Made by a program: the position numbers and the translations under genes
Notes under the pieces: model-generated
Databases searched by the model: none
Told to the model about the DNA's origin: nothing
The model's input: only the letters and a program-made list of their open reading frames with translations
Part shown: in pieces, positions 1 through 5,436 of the stretch
Layout of the letters: every line of letters starts with the position of its first letter
How positions within the stretch are numbered: position 1 is the stretch's first letter
Origin: Alphaproteobacteria bacterium
GTDB lineage: Bacteria; Pseudomonadota; Alphaproteobacteria; Rhodobacterales; Rhodobacteraceae
Assembly (NCBI GenBank): GCA_003694465.1
Contig: RFKM01000089.1
Location: forward strand, 1-7,180
Direction of reading: 5' to 3'
Length of the DNA: 7,180 nucleotides

Positions 1-191
1 ACCATCATCAGCCCCAGCGCCGAAAGCAGGAAGGCCCCCATGTTGAGCGGCATGGCGGCGGCGAGGGCGCGCTTGAGCTCCTCGTCCGAAAGCCCCCGGC
101 GGCGCGCGCCCAGCACCCGCAGGATCGAAACGACGATCCCGGCCAGCCCGATCACCGAGACCACCGCGCCCGCAAGAACGACCCAGGACAT
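1..191 (-). CDS. Small two-helix membrane protein, unknown function (partial, C-terminus beyond window)
   Basis: On the minus strand an ATG at 191-189 opens a frame that stays open to the window edge, giving 63 complete codons. It begins MSWVVLAGAVVSVIGLAG. Residues about 2-25 form a hydrophobic helix, followed by a basic stretch (RVLGARRRG), an acidic/polar segment (LSDEELKRAL), and a second hydrophobic segment from about residue 48 that reaches the edge. The start is supported by a strong Shine-Dalgarno, GGAGGA on the minus strand at 203-198, six bases before the ATG. The pattern matches short hypothetical membrane proteins I recall from Rhodobacteraceae, of roughly 70 residues, so little is probably missing. 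The basic loop suggests that the segment between the helices is cytoplasmic. It diverges from gapR. No function can be given. Confidence 0.7.
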   Translation of the reverse strand, partial: MSWVVLAGAVVSVIGLAGIVVSILRVLGARRRGLSDEELKRALAAAMPLNMGAFLLSALGLMM

Positions 192-230
192 GCGCTTTCC
201 TCCGCTGGCTGCCGGCGCGGCACCGCTGCC

Positions 231-282
231 GCGCGGGCGCGGGCATAGCGGCAAATCGCCTCGCTGGCAACCGCGCCCGCGC
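231..282. repeat. 12-bp GC-rich inverted repeat between divergent genes
   Basis: GCGCGGGCGCGG at 231-242 is the exact reverse complement of CCGCGCCCGCGC at 271-282, leaving a 28-nt centre. The centre can itself fold partly (AGCG at 247-250 against CGCT at 262-265). It lies in the spacer between the small membrane-protein gene and gapR. It has no T-run on either side, so it does not look like an intrinsic terminator. In such GC-rich, low-complexity sequence it may have arisen by chance. Confidence 0.4.
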
Positions 283-309
283 CCAGCGGGCGGGCGGGGC
301 AATCGGCGC

Positions 310-338
310 TTGAAGGGCGGGCCGGCGTTCTGTAGCAC
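310..338 (+). promoter_or_regulatory. Candidate sigma-70-type promoter for gapR
   Basis: TTGAAG at 310-315 (-35-like) is followed after 17 bases by TAGCAC at 333-338 (-10-like). This would place the transcription start near 345 and give a leader of about 27 nt before the gapR ATG at 372. The -35 matches the consensus at its four key bases; the -10 is weak. Inferred from position and spacing only. Confidence 0.3.
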
Positions 339-371
339 CACGAGACCGACACTTCCGAAAAGAGCAGGACC

Positions 372-644
372 ATGATCGACGACATCGACGAGACCGGCAA
401 ACCCGCGAGCTACCGCGTGACCGCCGACGAGCTTCGCCAGTTCATCGAGCGCTACGAGCGCCTCGAGATCGAGAAGAAAGACATCGCCGACCAGCAGAAA
501 GAGGTGATGGCCGAGGCCAAGGCCCGCGGCTACGACACCAAGGTGATGCGCAAGGTCATCGCCCTGCGCAAGCGCGACCGCGACGAGATCGCCGAGGAAG
601 AGGCGGTTCTGGAAATGTACAAGGAAGCGCTGGGGATGGCCTGA
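372..644 (+). CDS. gapR: GapR-type nucleoid-associated protein (DUF2312 / UPF0335)
   Basis: A 90-residue protein of the DUF2312 family, typical in length. The family's studied member, Caulobacter GapR, forms a clamp around overtwisted (positively supercoiled) DNA and supports replication and topoisomerase action. Visible here are a variable acidic N-terminus (1-15), a long charged helix (about 17-50, with [19 protein letters not shown]), the conserved turn [12 protein letters not shown] at about 51-62, a basic cluster (RKRDR, 66-70) and an acidic C-terminal helix ending YKEALGMA. Lysines and arginines along the helices correspond to the DNA-contacting face known for the family. The ATG at 372 is favoured because the family's domain starts shortly after it. 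The ribosome-binding signal is modest (AAAAGAG or AGGA just upstream). It is a single gene, convergent with the next gene. Family assignment is very sure; function is by homology. Confidence 0.93.
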   Translation: MIDDIDETGKPASYRVTADELRQFIERYERLEIEKKDIADQQKEVMAEAKARGYDTKVMRKVIALRKRDRDEIAEEEAVLEMYKEALGMA

Positions 645-652
645 CCGGCACC

Positions 653-671
653 CGGGGGCGCTGCCGCCCCG
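653..671 (+). terminator. Weak GC-rich hairpin after gapR
   Basis: GGGGCG at 655-660 pairs with CGCCCC at 665-670 around a CTGC loop, ten bases past the gapR stop. With one bulged G the stem can extend by C653-G671. There is no T-run, so it would be an atypical or Rho-assisted terminator at best. It sits in the 103-nt convergent spacer (645-747), which shows nothing else I can support. Confidence 0.25.
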
Positions 672-747
672 GCGCGCGGCCAATGCCTGCCGCTCGCCTG
701 CGGCCTTCCCGCCGTGGCGGTCGGCATCGCGCCCGGGGACGGCGGGC

Positions 748-1623
748 TCAGGCGGTGAGCACCGTCACCCCGGGGATGCGCGCCATCTCGATCATGTCGT
801 CGTCATAGGCCTGGCTCAGCTCCTCGACGAGCTCCGGCGTCCAGCCCGGCAGGTCGATCTCTTCCTCGACGGCCTCCTCGATGGCATACTTGTCGAGGAA
901 GGCGGCAAGGATCCGGCGGCGCTGGATCTCGGTCGCCGGCGGATGGCTGTTGAGATAGGCGCGCAGGCGCACCATCCCCTCGCGCTCCATGATCTTCGAG
1001 AGAATGTCGAAGCCGCCGACGAAGGGCACGCGCGGCTCGATCCCGGTGATCTCGTGCATCACCTCGGGCCAGATCAGCGGCGTGTCCTCGTTGCACCAGA
1101 CGGTGACCGGGCAATCGGGGTTGCTCTCGCGGATGTCGCGCACCACGTCGGACCAGACCAGCGTTTCGGGGCTGGCGCCGGCGGCAAGCTCGGCGAAGGG
1201 CATCTCGGGGAGCTTTTCGTGCAGGGCCGGAACGAAGGTGGCCGGATCGCGCACGGCGAGGAAGAATTCGACCTCGTGATCGGGAAACAGCCGGCGCAGG
1301 CGCATCGTGTTGCGCCCGGCATTGCGATAGAGCAGGCCGTTGCGCAGGGCATAGGCGGGGACGGCGAGAAAGCTGTCGTGGCTGAGCACGAGGCGTTCGA
1401 CCTGTTCGGTGTCGAGGATCTGCTCGAGCAGGACATCCTGAACGTCGTCGCCCGGAGGGTTGCCGGCGAGCTTTTCGAGCACCTTGCGCAGCAATGGCCG
1501 GTAGCGCCCCGGCGCCGGCACGACCACGCCCTCGGCCGAGAGCGTCTTGACATTCTTCAACAGCGATTTGACAAGCGCGTCCTCGTCGGTGCAATGGACG
1601 CCAAGATGGATCGAGATCTTCAT
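748..1623 (-). CDS. Conserved hypothetical protein with degenerate sulfotransferase-like fold
   Basis: A 291-residue soluble protein with no signal peptide or membrane segment. The first 40 residues follow the layout of bacterial sulfotransferase-like proteins: a beta strand ending in IHLGVH (5-10), a helix (15-27), then GVVVPAPGRYRPLL (32-45). In true enzymes of that kind the strand is followed by a K-T-G-T-[ST] loop binding the 5'-phosphosulfate of PAPS; here it reads CTDED. A segment AVRDPATFVPALHEKL (123-138) resembles the R-x-P...S...L element that binds the 3'-phosphate in sulfotransferases, but without the serine. The acidic C-terminus (245-280) ends VTVLTA. Similar proteins in Rhodobacterales, as I recall them, are annotated only as hypothetical. 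The fold is inferred; sulfotransferase activity looks unlikely. The ATG at 1623 gives the natural N-terminus, though its Shine-Dalgarno is poor. The frame stays open upstream of it, but that upstream sequence is low-complexity and not protein-like. Confidence 0.82.
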   Translation of the reverse strand: MKISIHLGVHCTDEDALVKSLLKNVKTLSAEGVVVPAPGRYRPLLRKVLEKLAGNPPGDDVQDVLLEQILDTEQVERLVLSHDSFLAVPAYALRNGLLYRNAGRNTMRLRRLFPDHEVEFFLAVRDPATFVPALHEKLPEMPFAELAAGASPETLVWSDVVRDIRESNPDCPVTVWCNEDTPLIWPEVMHEITGIEPRVPFVGGFDILSKIMEREGMVRLRAYLNSHPPATEIQRRRILAAFLDKYAIEEAVEEEIDLPGWTPELVEELSQAYDDDMIEMARIPGVTVLTA

Positions 1624-1640
1624 CGGTTCAGGCCGGGCTG

Positions 1641-1654
1641 GCGCCGCGCGGCGC
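1641..1654. repeat. 14-bp perfect GC palindrome
   Basis: GCGCCGCGCGGCGC is its own reverse complement. It would fall in the leader of the minus-strand gene at 1623, about 18 nt ahead of its ATG, where a hairpin could affect translation. It is a simple GC palindrome and may be chance in this base composition. Confidence 0.35.
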
Positions 1655-1668
1655 GCGGCTTCGGGGAC

Positions 1669-1696
1669 AATATAGATGGTTTTCCCGATAGTTGAA
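1669..1696 (-). promoter_or_regulatory. Candidate promoter for the gene at 748-1623
   Basis: Read on the minus strand, TTCAAC (1696-1691) is followed after 16 bases by TATATT (1674-1669). The latter is one of the few AT-rich hexamers in the region and a good -10 match. The start would lie near 1662, giving a leader of about 40 nt to the ATG at 1623. Spacing and position are sensible; no experimental support. Confidence 0.4.
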
Positions 1697-1709
1697 CCGC
1701 TTTCGGGAA
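1682..1709. promoter_or_regulatory. Inverted repeat in divergent control region (candidate operator or 5' hairpin)
   Basis: TTCCCGA at 1682-1688 and TCGGGAA at 1703-1709 are exact reverse complements separated by 14 bases. The right arm abuts the ribosome-binding sequence (AAGGGGGG, 1708-1715) of the iron permease gene at 1720. The -35-like element of the divergent minus-strand promoter falls in the centre. It could be a shared operator or a hairpin masking the ribosome-binding site. It does not resemble the iron-regulator boxes I know (Irr ICE, RirA, Fur). Confidence 0.35.
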
Positions 1710-1719
1710 GGGGGGCGAG

Positions 1720-3390
1720 ATGGCCGAAGAGCAATCCCGGCGGATCGTGCCCCGGCTGGTGCCGCGCCTGCCGGGAATCTGGCCCGTCGGGGCGGTGCTG
1801 ATCGGGGCGGCGGTGGTGGCGCCGCTTCTGGCGGTGGTGTGGCTGGCGCTGAACCCCGAAGAGAACATCTGGCCGCATCTGTGGGCCACCACCCTGCCGC
1901 GCTACCTTGTCAACAGCGCGATCATTTCCGGTTCGGTGGCGCTGATCGCTGCCGTGGTGGGCACCGGCGCGGCGTGGCTGATTGCCATGTATCGTTTCCC
2001 GGGGTCGCGCTGGCTGGAATGGCTGCTGCTCTTTCCGCTGGCGATCCCGGCCTATGTCGGGGCCTATGCGCTGGTCGATTTTCTCGAATATGCCGGCCCC
2101 GTGCAGACCGCCCTGCGCGAGCTGATGGGCTGGCAGGGCGCGCAGGACTACTGGTTCCCCGAGATCCGGGCCCGCTGGGCGGCGGTGGTGGTGCTGGCCG
2201 CGGCGCTCACCCCCTATGTCTACCTGCTCACCCGCGCGGCGCTGCGCGAGCAGTCGGGCGGGATCTACGAGGTCGCCCGGGCGCTGGGGGCGGGGCCCTT
2301 TGCGCGGTTCTGGCGCGTCGGGCTGCCGCTGGCGCGCCCGGCCATCGCCGCCGGAGTCGCCATCGTGATGATGGAGACGCTCTCCGATTTCGGCGTCGTC
2401 GATTTCTTCGCCGTCCAGACCCTGACCACCGGCATCTTCACCACATGGCTCGACATGGGCAATGCCGGCGGGGCGGCGCAGCTTTCGCTGGTCATCCTCG
2501 GGCTGGTGCTGCTGCTCTCGGGGCTGGAGAAGGCGAGCCGGTCGAAAAGCCGGTTCTACCAGACCGCCCGCCACCAGCGGCCGATCGAACGGATCCGCCT
2601 TGCCGGCTGGCGCGGCTGGCTGGCGACGGCGCTGTGCCTCGTTCCGGTGCTGATCGGCTTCGTTCTGCCGGTCGGGGTGCTGGGGGCCCACGCGCTGGCC
2701 AATGCCGAAGCCTGGGCCGAGCCGGGGCTGATCGAGGCGCTGACCAACACCGTGCTCGTCGGCGGGGCGGCGGCGGTGGTGACGGTGAGCGGGGCGCTCT
2801 TCCTCGTCTATGCGGTCAAGCTCGGCGGCTCGCCGCTGGCCCGGCGGGTTCTGCCGCTGACCACCCTCGGCTATGCCGCCCCCGGCGCGGTGCTGGGGGT
2901 GGGCATCCTCGTGCCGCTCGCCGCCCTCGACAACAGCCTTGCCGATGCGATCTGGAACCTGACCGGGCACGACCCGGGGCTTTTGCTCACCGGCACCGGC
3001 TTTGCCATCGTCTATGCCTTCGCGGTGCGCTTCTTCGCCATCGCCCAGGGCGCGGCGGAGGCGGCGATGGACCGGGTTTCGCCCTCGCTGCCGATGGCGG
3101 CGCGCTCGCTGGGGCGCACCGCCGGGGGGGCGCTGCGCGAGGTCTACGTGCCGCTGATCCGCGGCTCGGTGGGCACGGCGCTGCTGCTGGTCTTCGTCGA
3201 CAGCGTCAAGGAACTGCCGGCCACGCTGCTTTTGCGGCCGTTCAACTTCAACACCCTGGCCACGCGGGTCTACGAGAAGGCCTCGCTGGAGCAGATCGGC
3301 CAGGCCGCCCCGGCGGCGATGCTGGTGATCGCCGTCGGCCTCGCCGCCGTGGTGCTGGCGGCGCGCCGTCAGGGCGAGGGGAGCGCTTGA
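1720..3390 (+). CDS. fbpB: Fe(3+) ABC transporter permease, fused two-domain FbpB/SfuB type
   Basis: An inner-membrane permease of 556 residues with about 12 hydrophobic segments, made of two homologous BPD_transp_1 halves (roughly 20-275 and 295-550), as in FbpB/HitB/SfuB. Each half carries the cytoplasmic EAA loop that docks on the ATPase: EVARALGAGPFARFWRVGLP (184-203) and MAARSLGRTAGGALREVYVP (459-478). Family signatures include LSDFGVVDFFAVQTLTTGIF (221-240) and RPFNFNTLATRVYE (506-519), which I associate with ferric-iron permeases rather than polyamine or sulfate ones. The role would be passing periplasmic Fe(3+) released by a binding protein into the cytoplasm at the expense of ATP. 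The ATG at 1720 is preceded by a G-rich Shine-Dalgarno (1708-1719). No binding-protein or ATPase gene adjoins it: upstream is a divergent unrelated gene, downstream a tRNA. Thiamine-type ThiP is a less likely alternative. Confidence 0.9.
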   Translation: MAEEQSRRIVPRLVPRLPGIWPVGAVLIGAAVVAPLLAVVWLALNPEENIWPHLWATTLPRYLVNSAIISGSVALIAAVVGTGAAWLIAMYRFPGSRWLEWLLLFPLAIPAYVGAYALVDFLEYAGPVQTALRELMGWQGAQDYWFPEIRARWAAVVVLAAALTPYVYLLTRAALREQSGGIYEVARALGAGPFARFWRVGLPLARPAIAAGVAIVMMETLSDFGVVDFFAVQTLTTGIFTTWLDMGNAGGAAQLSLVILGLVLLLSGLEKASRSKSRFYQTARHQRPIERIRLAGWRGWLATALCLVPVLIGFVLPVGVLGAHALANAEAWAEPGLIEALTNTVLVGGAAAVVTVSGALFLVYAVKLGGSPLARRVLPLTTLGYAAPGAVLGVGILVPLAALDNSLADAIWNLTGHDPGLLLTGTGFAIVYAFAVRFFAIAQGAAEAAMDRVSPSLPMAARSLGRTAGGALREVYVPLIRGSVGTALLLVFVDSVKELPATLLLRPFNFNTLATRVYEKASLEQIGQAAPAAMLVIAVGLAAVVLAARRQGEGSA

Positions 3391-3423
3391 ACGGCGCGGC
3401 CGGAGCGCGTAAACGGGGGGCGT

Positions 3424-3499
3424 GCCCCTATAGCTCAGCTGGTAGAGCATCTGATTTGTAATCAGAGGGTCGGGAGTTCGAGTCTCTCTGGGGGCACCA
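3424..3499 (+). tRNA. trnT: tRNA-Thr (anticodon UGU)
   Basis: A 76-nt cloverleaf can be drawn completely. The acceptor stem is GCCCCTA (3424-3430) with TGGGGGC (3489-3495); the D arm is GCTC/GAGC around AGCTGGTA; the anticodon stem is TCTGA/TCAGA enclosing TTTGTAA (3455-3461), with anticodon TGT at 3457-3459. The T arm is GGGAG/CTCTC around TTCGAGT. The discriminator is A3496 and CCA is encoded at 3497-3499. It reads ACA and other Thr codons. It starts 33 nt after the permease stop on the same strand, so read-through from that gene is possible. No second copy of its 3' end is present, so there is no sign of an integrated element using it. Confidence 0.97.
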
Positions 3500-3518
3500 G
3501 CGGCCGGCCAGACGCTGG
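3497..3518 (+). other. Possible tRNA trailer hairpin
   Basis: CCAGCG (3497-3502) is the reverse complement of CGCTGG (3513-3518), around a 10-nt centre. It overlaps the CCA end of tRNA-Thr, so it could form in the unprocessed transcript. There is no following T-run, so it is not a convincing terminator. Confidence 0.25.
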
Positions 3519-3554
3519 CACAGGGGCGCATCCGCCGCCCGTCCTTCCGGCAAG

Positions 3555-3570
3555 TAATTGTTCACAATTA
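3555..3570. promoter_or_regulatory. 16-bp AT-rich palindrome upstream of dctP (candidate operator or tRNA terminator)
   Basis: TAATTGTTCACAATTA has two exact 7-bp arms (3555-3561, 3564-3570) separated by TC. It is the most AT-rich spot in a very GC-rich window. Its TTGT-N2-ACAA core looks like sites bound by dimeric helix-turn-helix regulators such as the GntR/FadR or MarR families, and it lies about 118 bp before the dctP ATG. Alternatively, as RNA it folds into a short hairpin followed by TTTTT (3571-3575), which could end the tRNA-Thr transcript. The sequence alone does not decide between the two. Confidence 0.5.
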
Positions 3571-3575
3571 TTTTT

Positions 3576-3591
3576 CGCGCCCCGGGGCGCG
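3576..3591. repeat. 16-bp perfect GC-rich palindrome next to the AT-rich one
   Basis: CGCGCCCCGGGGCGCG is fully self-complementary and begins six bases after the AT-rich palindrome at 3555-3570. It could be a second protein site or fold into a hairpin with a CCGG loop. No T-run follows on either strand. Role unknown. Confidence 0.4.
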
Positions 3592-3600
3592 CCTCGGCGG

Positions 3601-3634
3601 GCATCTTTTCCTTGCCTTGGCGCCGACAAGATGC
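3601..3634. repeat. 7-bp inverted repeat spanning the dctP promoter region
   Basis: GCATCTT (3601-3607) and AAGATGC (3628-3634) are exact reverse complements 20 bp apart. They flank the -35-like element and end just before the -10-like element of the candidate dctP promoter, a position suited to a repressor or activator. Short enough to be chance. Confidence 0.3.
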
Positions 3635-3640
3635 GCTAAT
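3612..3640 (+). promoter_or_regulatory. Candidate promoter of dctPQM
   Basis: TTGCCT (3612-3617) and GCTAAT (3635-3640) are separated by 17 bases, giving a predicted start near 3647 and a leader of about 40 nt to the dctP ATG. The -10 lacks the usual A at its second position, which would make the promoter dependent on an activator. Positional inference. Confidence 0.35.
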
Positions 3641-3687
3641 GCCCCCCGAAGCCCTTGCGGACTTCCAACAAGTGGAGGATTGAAACG

Positions 3688-4704
3688 ATGAAATTCCTGA
3701 CAACCGCCGTCACCGCGCTGACCCTTGCCGCCGGCACCTTCGCCGGCGCGGCGCTGGCCGACACCACCGGCTGCGACGATGGCGAGATCGTCATCAAGTT
3801 CAGCCATGTGACCAACACCGACAAACACCCGAAAGGGATTGCCGCCTCGCTGCTGGCCAAGCGCGTCAACGAGGAGATGGACGGCAAGGCCTGCATGGAA
3901 GTCTATCCGAACTCGACCCTCTACAACGACAACCAGGTGCTCGAGGCGATGCTCAACGGCGACGTGCAGCTCGCCGCGCCGAGCCTGTCGAAATTCGAGA
4001 CCTTCACCAAGGTCTTCCGCATCTTCGACCTGCCGTTCATGTTCAAGAACATGGCCGCGGTCGATGCCTTCCAGAACTCGGAAACCGGCCAGGCGATGAA
4101 GGAAAGCATGGTCCGTCGCGGCCTGCTGGGCCTTGCCTTCTGGCATAACGGCATGAAGCAGTTCTCGGCCAACCGGCCGCTGATCTGGCCCGAAGACGCA
4201 AAGGGCCTGAAGTTCCGCGTCCAGCCCTCCGACGTGCTGGTGGCGCAGATGGAGGCGCTCGGCGCCACCGCCCAGCCGATGGCCTTCTCCGAGGTCTATG
4301 GCGCGCTGCAGAACGGAGTCGTCGACGGGCAGGAAAACACCTGGTCGAACATCTACGGCAAGAAGTTCTACGAGGTGCAGGACGGCGTGACCGAAACCAA
4401 CCACGGGATCATCGACTACCTGCTGGTCACCTCGGTCGACTGGTATGAGAGCCTGCCGGACGACGTGCGCGCGCAGTTCACCCAGATCGTCAAGGAGGTG
4501 ACGGAAACCCGCAACGGCGAGGCCTACGCGGTGAACGAGGCGGCCAAGCAGGCGATCATCGACGCCGGCTCCGTCGTGCGCGTGCTGACGCCCGAGCAGC
4601 GGCAGGCCTGGGTCGATGCGATGAAGCCGGTCTGGGAGAAGTTCGAGGCCGATGTCGGCGCCGAGAACATCGCCGCGGCGCAGGAGATCAACAAGCAGTT
4701 CTGA
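3688..4704 (+). CDS. dctP: TRAP transporter solute-binding protein DctP (C4-dicarboxylate type)
   Basis: A 338-residue periplasmic protein. It has a signal peptide (MKFLTTAV..., hydrophobic to about 22) with a likely cleavage after AALA (21-24). The mature part shows DctP-family hallmarks: IVIKFSHVT (35-42), MEVYPNSTLYND (70-81), DVQLAAPSLSKFE (92-104), IFDLPFMF (112-119), FWHNGMKQFSANRPL (151-165), GLKFRVQPSDVL (173-184), MAFSEVYGALQNGVVDGQEN (198-217), TPEQRQAWVDAM (301-312). Arg177 in FRVQ is the family's conserved carboxylate-binding arginine. Overall similarity to Rhodobacter DctP suggests succinate, malate or fumarate, though other organic acids cannot be excluded. The ATG at 3688 is chosen over an in-frame ATG at 3655 because GGAGG (3674-3678) sits nine bases before it and it opens directly on the signal peptide. 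First gene of dctPQM. Two cysteines (29, 69) are noted separately. Confidence 0.95.
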   Translation: MKFLTTAVTALTLAAGTFAGAALADTTGCDDGEIVIKFSHVTNTDKHPKGIAASLLAKRVNEEMDGKACMEVYPNSTLYNDNQVLEAMLNGDVQLAAPSLSKFETFTKVFRIFDLPFMFKNMAAVDAFQNSETGQAMKESMVRRGLLGLAFWHNGMKQFSANRPLIWPEDAKGLKFRVQPSDVLVAQMEALGATAQPMAFSEVYGALQNGVVDGQENTWSNIYGKKFYEVQDGVTETNHGIIDYLLVTSVDWYESLPDDVRAQFTQIVKEVTETRNGEAYAVNEAAKQAIIDAGSVVRVLTPEQRQAWVDAMKPVWEKFEADVGAENIAAAQEINKQF

Positions 4705-4710
4705 TCCGGG

Positions 4711-4742
4711 GGGGCGGGCCGGCCCGGGCGCCGGCCTGCCCC
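4711..4742 (+). other. Strong intercistronic hairpin between dctP and dctQ
   Basis: GGGGCGGGCCGGC (4711-4723) pairs with GCCGGCCTGCCCC (4730-4742): a 13-bp stem with one G-T wobble and a six-base loop, starting seven bases after the dctP stop. No T-run follows, so it should not be an efficient intrinsic terminator. Hairpins here in transporter operons are known to protect the upstream mRNA or to lower read-through, so that the binding protein exceeds the membrane subunits; that is the likely role. The structure is seen, the role inferred. Confidence 0.7.
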
Positions 4743-4779
4743 GTTCGTCTTGAGATTTCTCGTCGGGGGAGGGACCGAG

Positions 4780-5433
4780 ATGAGCGACGGCAAACATGCG
4801 CGCGGCTTCGAGGAAACCGCGATCGCGCTGCTTCTCGGGCTGATGGTGGCTGTCACCTTTGCCAATGTCGTGCTGCGCTATGTCTTCAACACCTCGCTGA
4901 TCTGGGGGCTCGAGGTCACCCTGATCCTCTTTGCATGGCTGGTGCTGCTGGGCATCTCCTACGGGGTGAAGGTGACGATGCACCTCGGCGTCGATGCCCT
5001 CACCGGGGCGCTGCCGGCCGGGCCGCGCCGTCTGGTGGCGCTGTTTGCCGCGGCGGTCTGCCTCGTCTATGCCTTCCTGATGCTCAAGGGCGCGTGGGAT
5101 TACTGGGCGCCTTTCGCCGGGCTCTACCAGACCGAAGGGCGCTGGTTTCCCACCGGGTTCGACACCCACACGCGCGACCGCGCCTTCTACGTCACCGACC
5201 AGGTGCCGATGCTGCCCTTCCTGCGCTTTCTGGAGGGTTGGATCAACCAGGGCGAGGCCTATGACAAGCTGCCGCGGGTGATCCCCTACGCGATGCTGCC
5301 CATCGGGGTGGCGCTGTTCTTCTTCCGGCTTCTGCAGGCGACATGGCGGATCTGGACCGGGGCGCAGGACTCGCTGATCGTCAGCCACGAGGCCGAGGAC
5401 GACATCGACCAGATCCAGCACGAGGGGGCCTGA
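4780..5433 (+). CDS. dctQ: TRAP transporter small permease DctQ
   Basis: A 217-residue inner-membrane protein with four hydrophobic segments (about 11-33, 41-61, 84-106, 167-187), as expected for DctQ. TM1 has the typical TFANVVLRYVFN (26-37), followed by SLIWGLEVTLILFAWLVLLG (39-58) and the conserved GVKVTMHLGVDAL (62-74). DctQ binds DctM and is needed for transport, probably as a scaffold for the substrate path. A long segment between TM3 and TM4 (about 107-166) should face the periplasm. The acidic C-terminal tail (204-216) would be cytoplasmic. The ATG at 4780 is chosen because GGAGG (4768-4772) lies seven bases before it; an in-frame TTG at 4750 has no ribosome-binding site and lies just past the hairpin. 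It is three bases from dctM, so the two are probably translationally coupled. Confidence 0.93.
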   Translation: MSDGKHARGFEETAIALLLGLMVAVTFANVVLRYVFNTSLIWGLEVTLILFAWLVLLGISYGVKVTMHLGVDALTGALPAGPRRLVALFAAAVCLVYAFLMLKGAWDYWAPFAGLYQTEGRWFPTGFDTHTRDRAFYVTDQVPMLPFLRFLEGWINQGEAYDKLPRVIPYAMLPIGVALFFFRLLQATWRIWTGAQDSLIVSHEAEDDIDQIQHEGA

Positions 5434-5436
5434 TCC

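Noticed and set aside
40..375. A plus-strand reading frame at 40-375
   Set aside because: It is antisense to the small membrane-protein gene, which has a strong ribosome-binding site. The plus-strand translation is Arg/Pro/Ser-rich low complexity.
709..720. A CCGCC/GGCGG hairpin as terminator of the 748-1623 gene
   Set aside because: The two-base spacer leaves at most a four-base-pair stem and no T-run follows on the minus strand.
1692..3461. A 589-codon plus-strand frame overlapping the iron permease and tRNA
   Set aside because: It is a shifted frame of the permease gene. It is rich in Arg/Gly/Ala and lacks membrane segments or motifs.
3424..3499. tRNA-Thr as the attachment site of an integrated element
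   Set aside because: No integrase gene and no repeated copy of the tRNA 3' end occur in the window, and the flanking genes are ordinary chromosomal ones.
3516..3530. A sigma-54-like promoter (TGGCAC...GC) upstream of dctP, attractive because dct genes in rhizobia use sigma-54
   Set aside because: The GG-to-GC distance is one base short of the strictly conserved spacing and the TT before GC is missing.
748..3531. A continuous 927-codon minus-strand reading frame covering 748-3531
   Set aside because: Only 748-1623 is protein-like. The rest is the antisense of the iron permease and tRNA, with Arg/Pro/Gly/His-rich low-complexity translation typical of GC-rich shadow frames.
3655..3687. An N-terminal extension of DctP from an ATG at 3655
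   Set aside because: It would put 11 polar residues before the signal peptide and translate through the GGAGG that serves the ATG at 3688.
4750..4779. An N-terminal extension of DctQ from a TTG at 4750
   Set aside because: There is no ribosome-binding site, whereas GGAGG sits correctly before the ATG at 4780. The Shine-Dalgarno itself would be translated in the extension.
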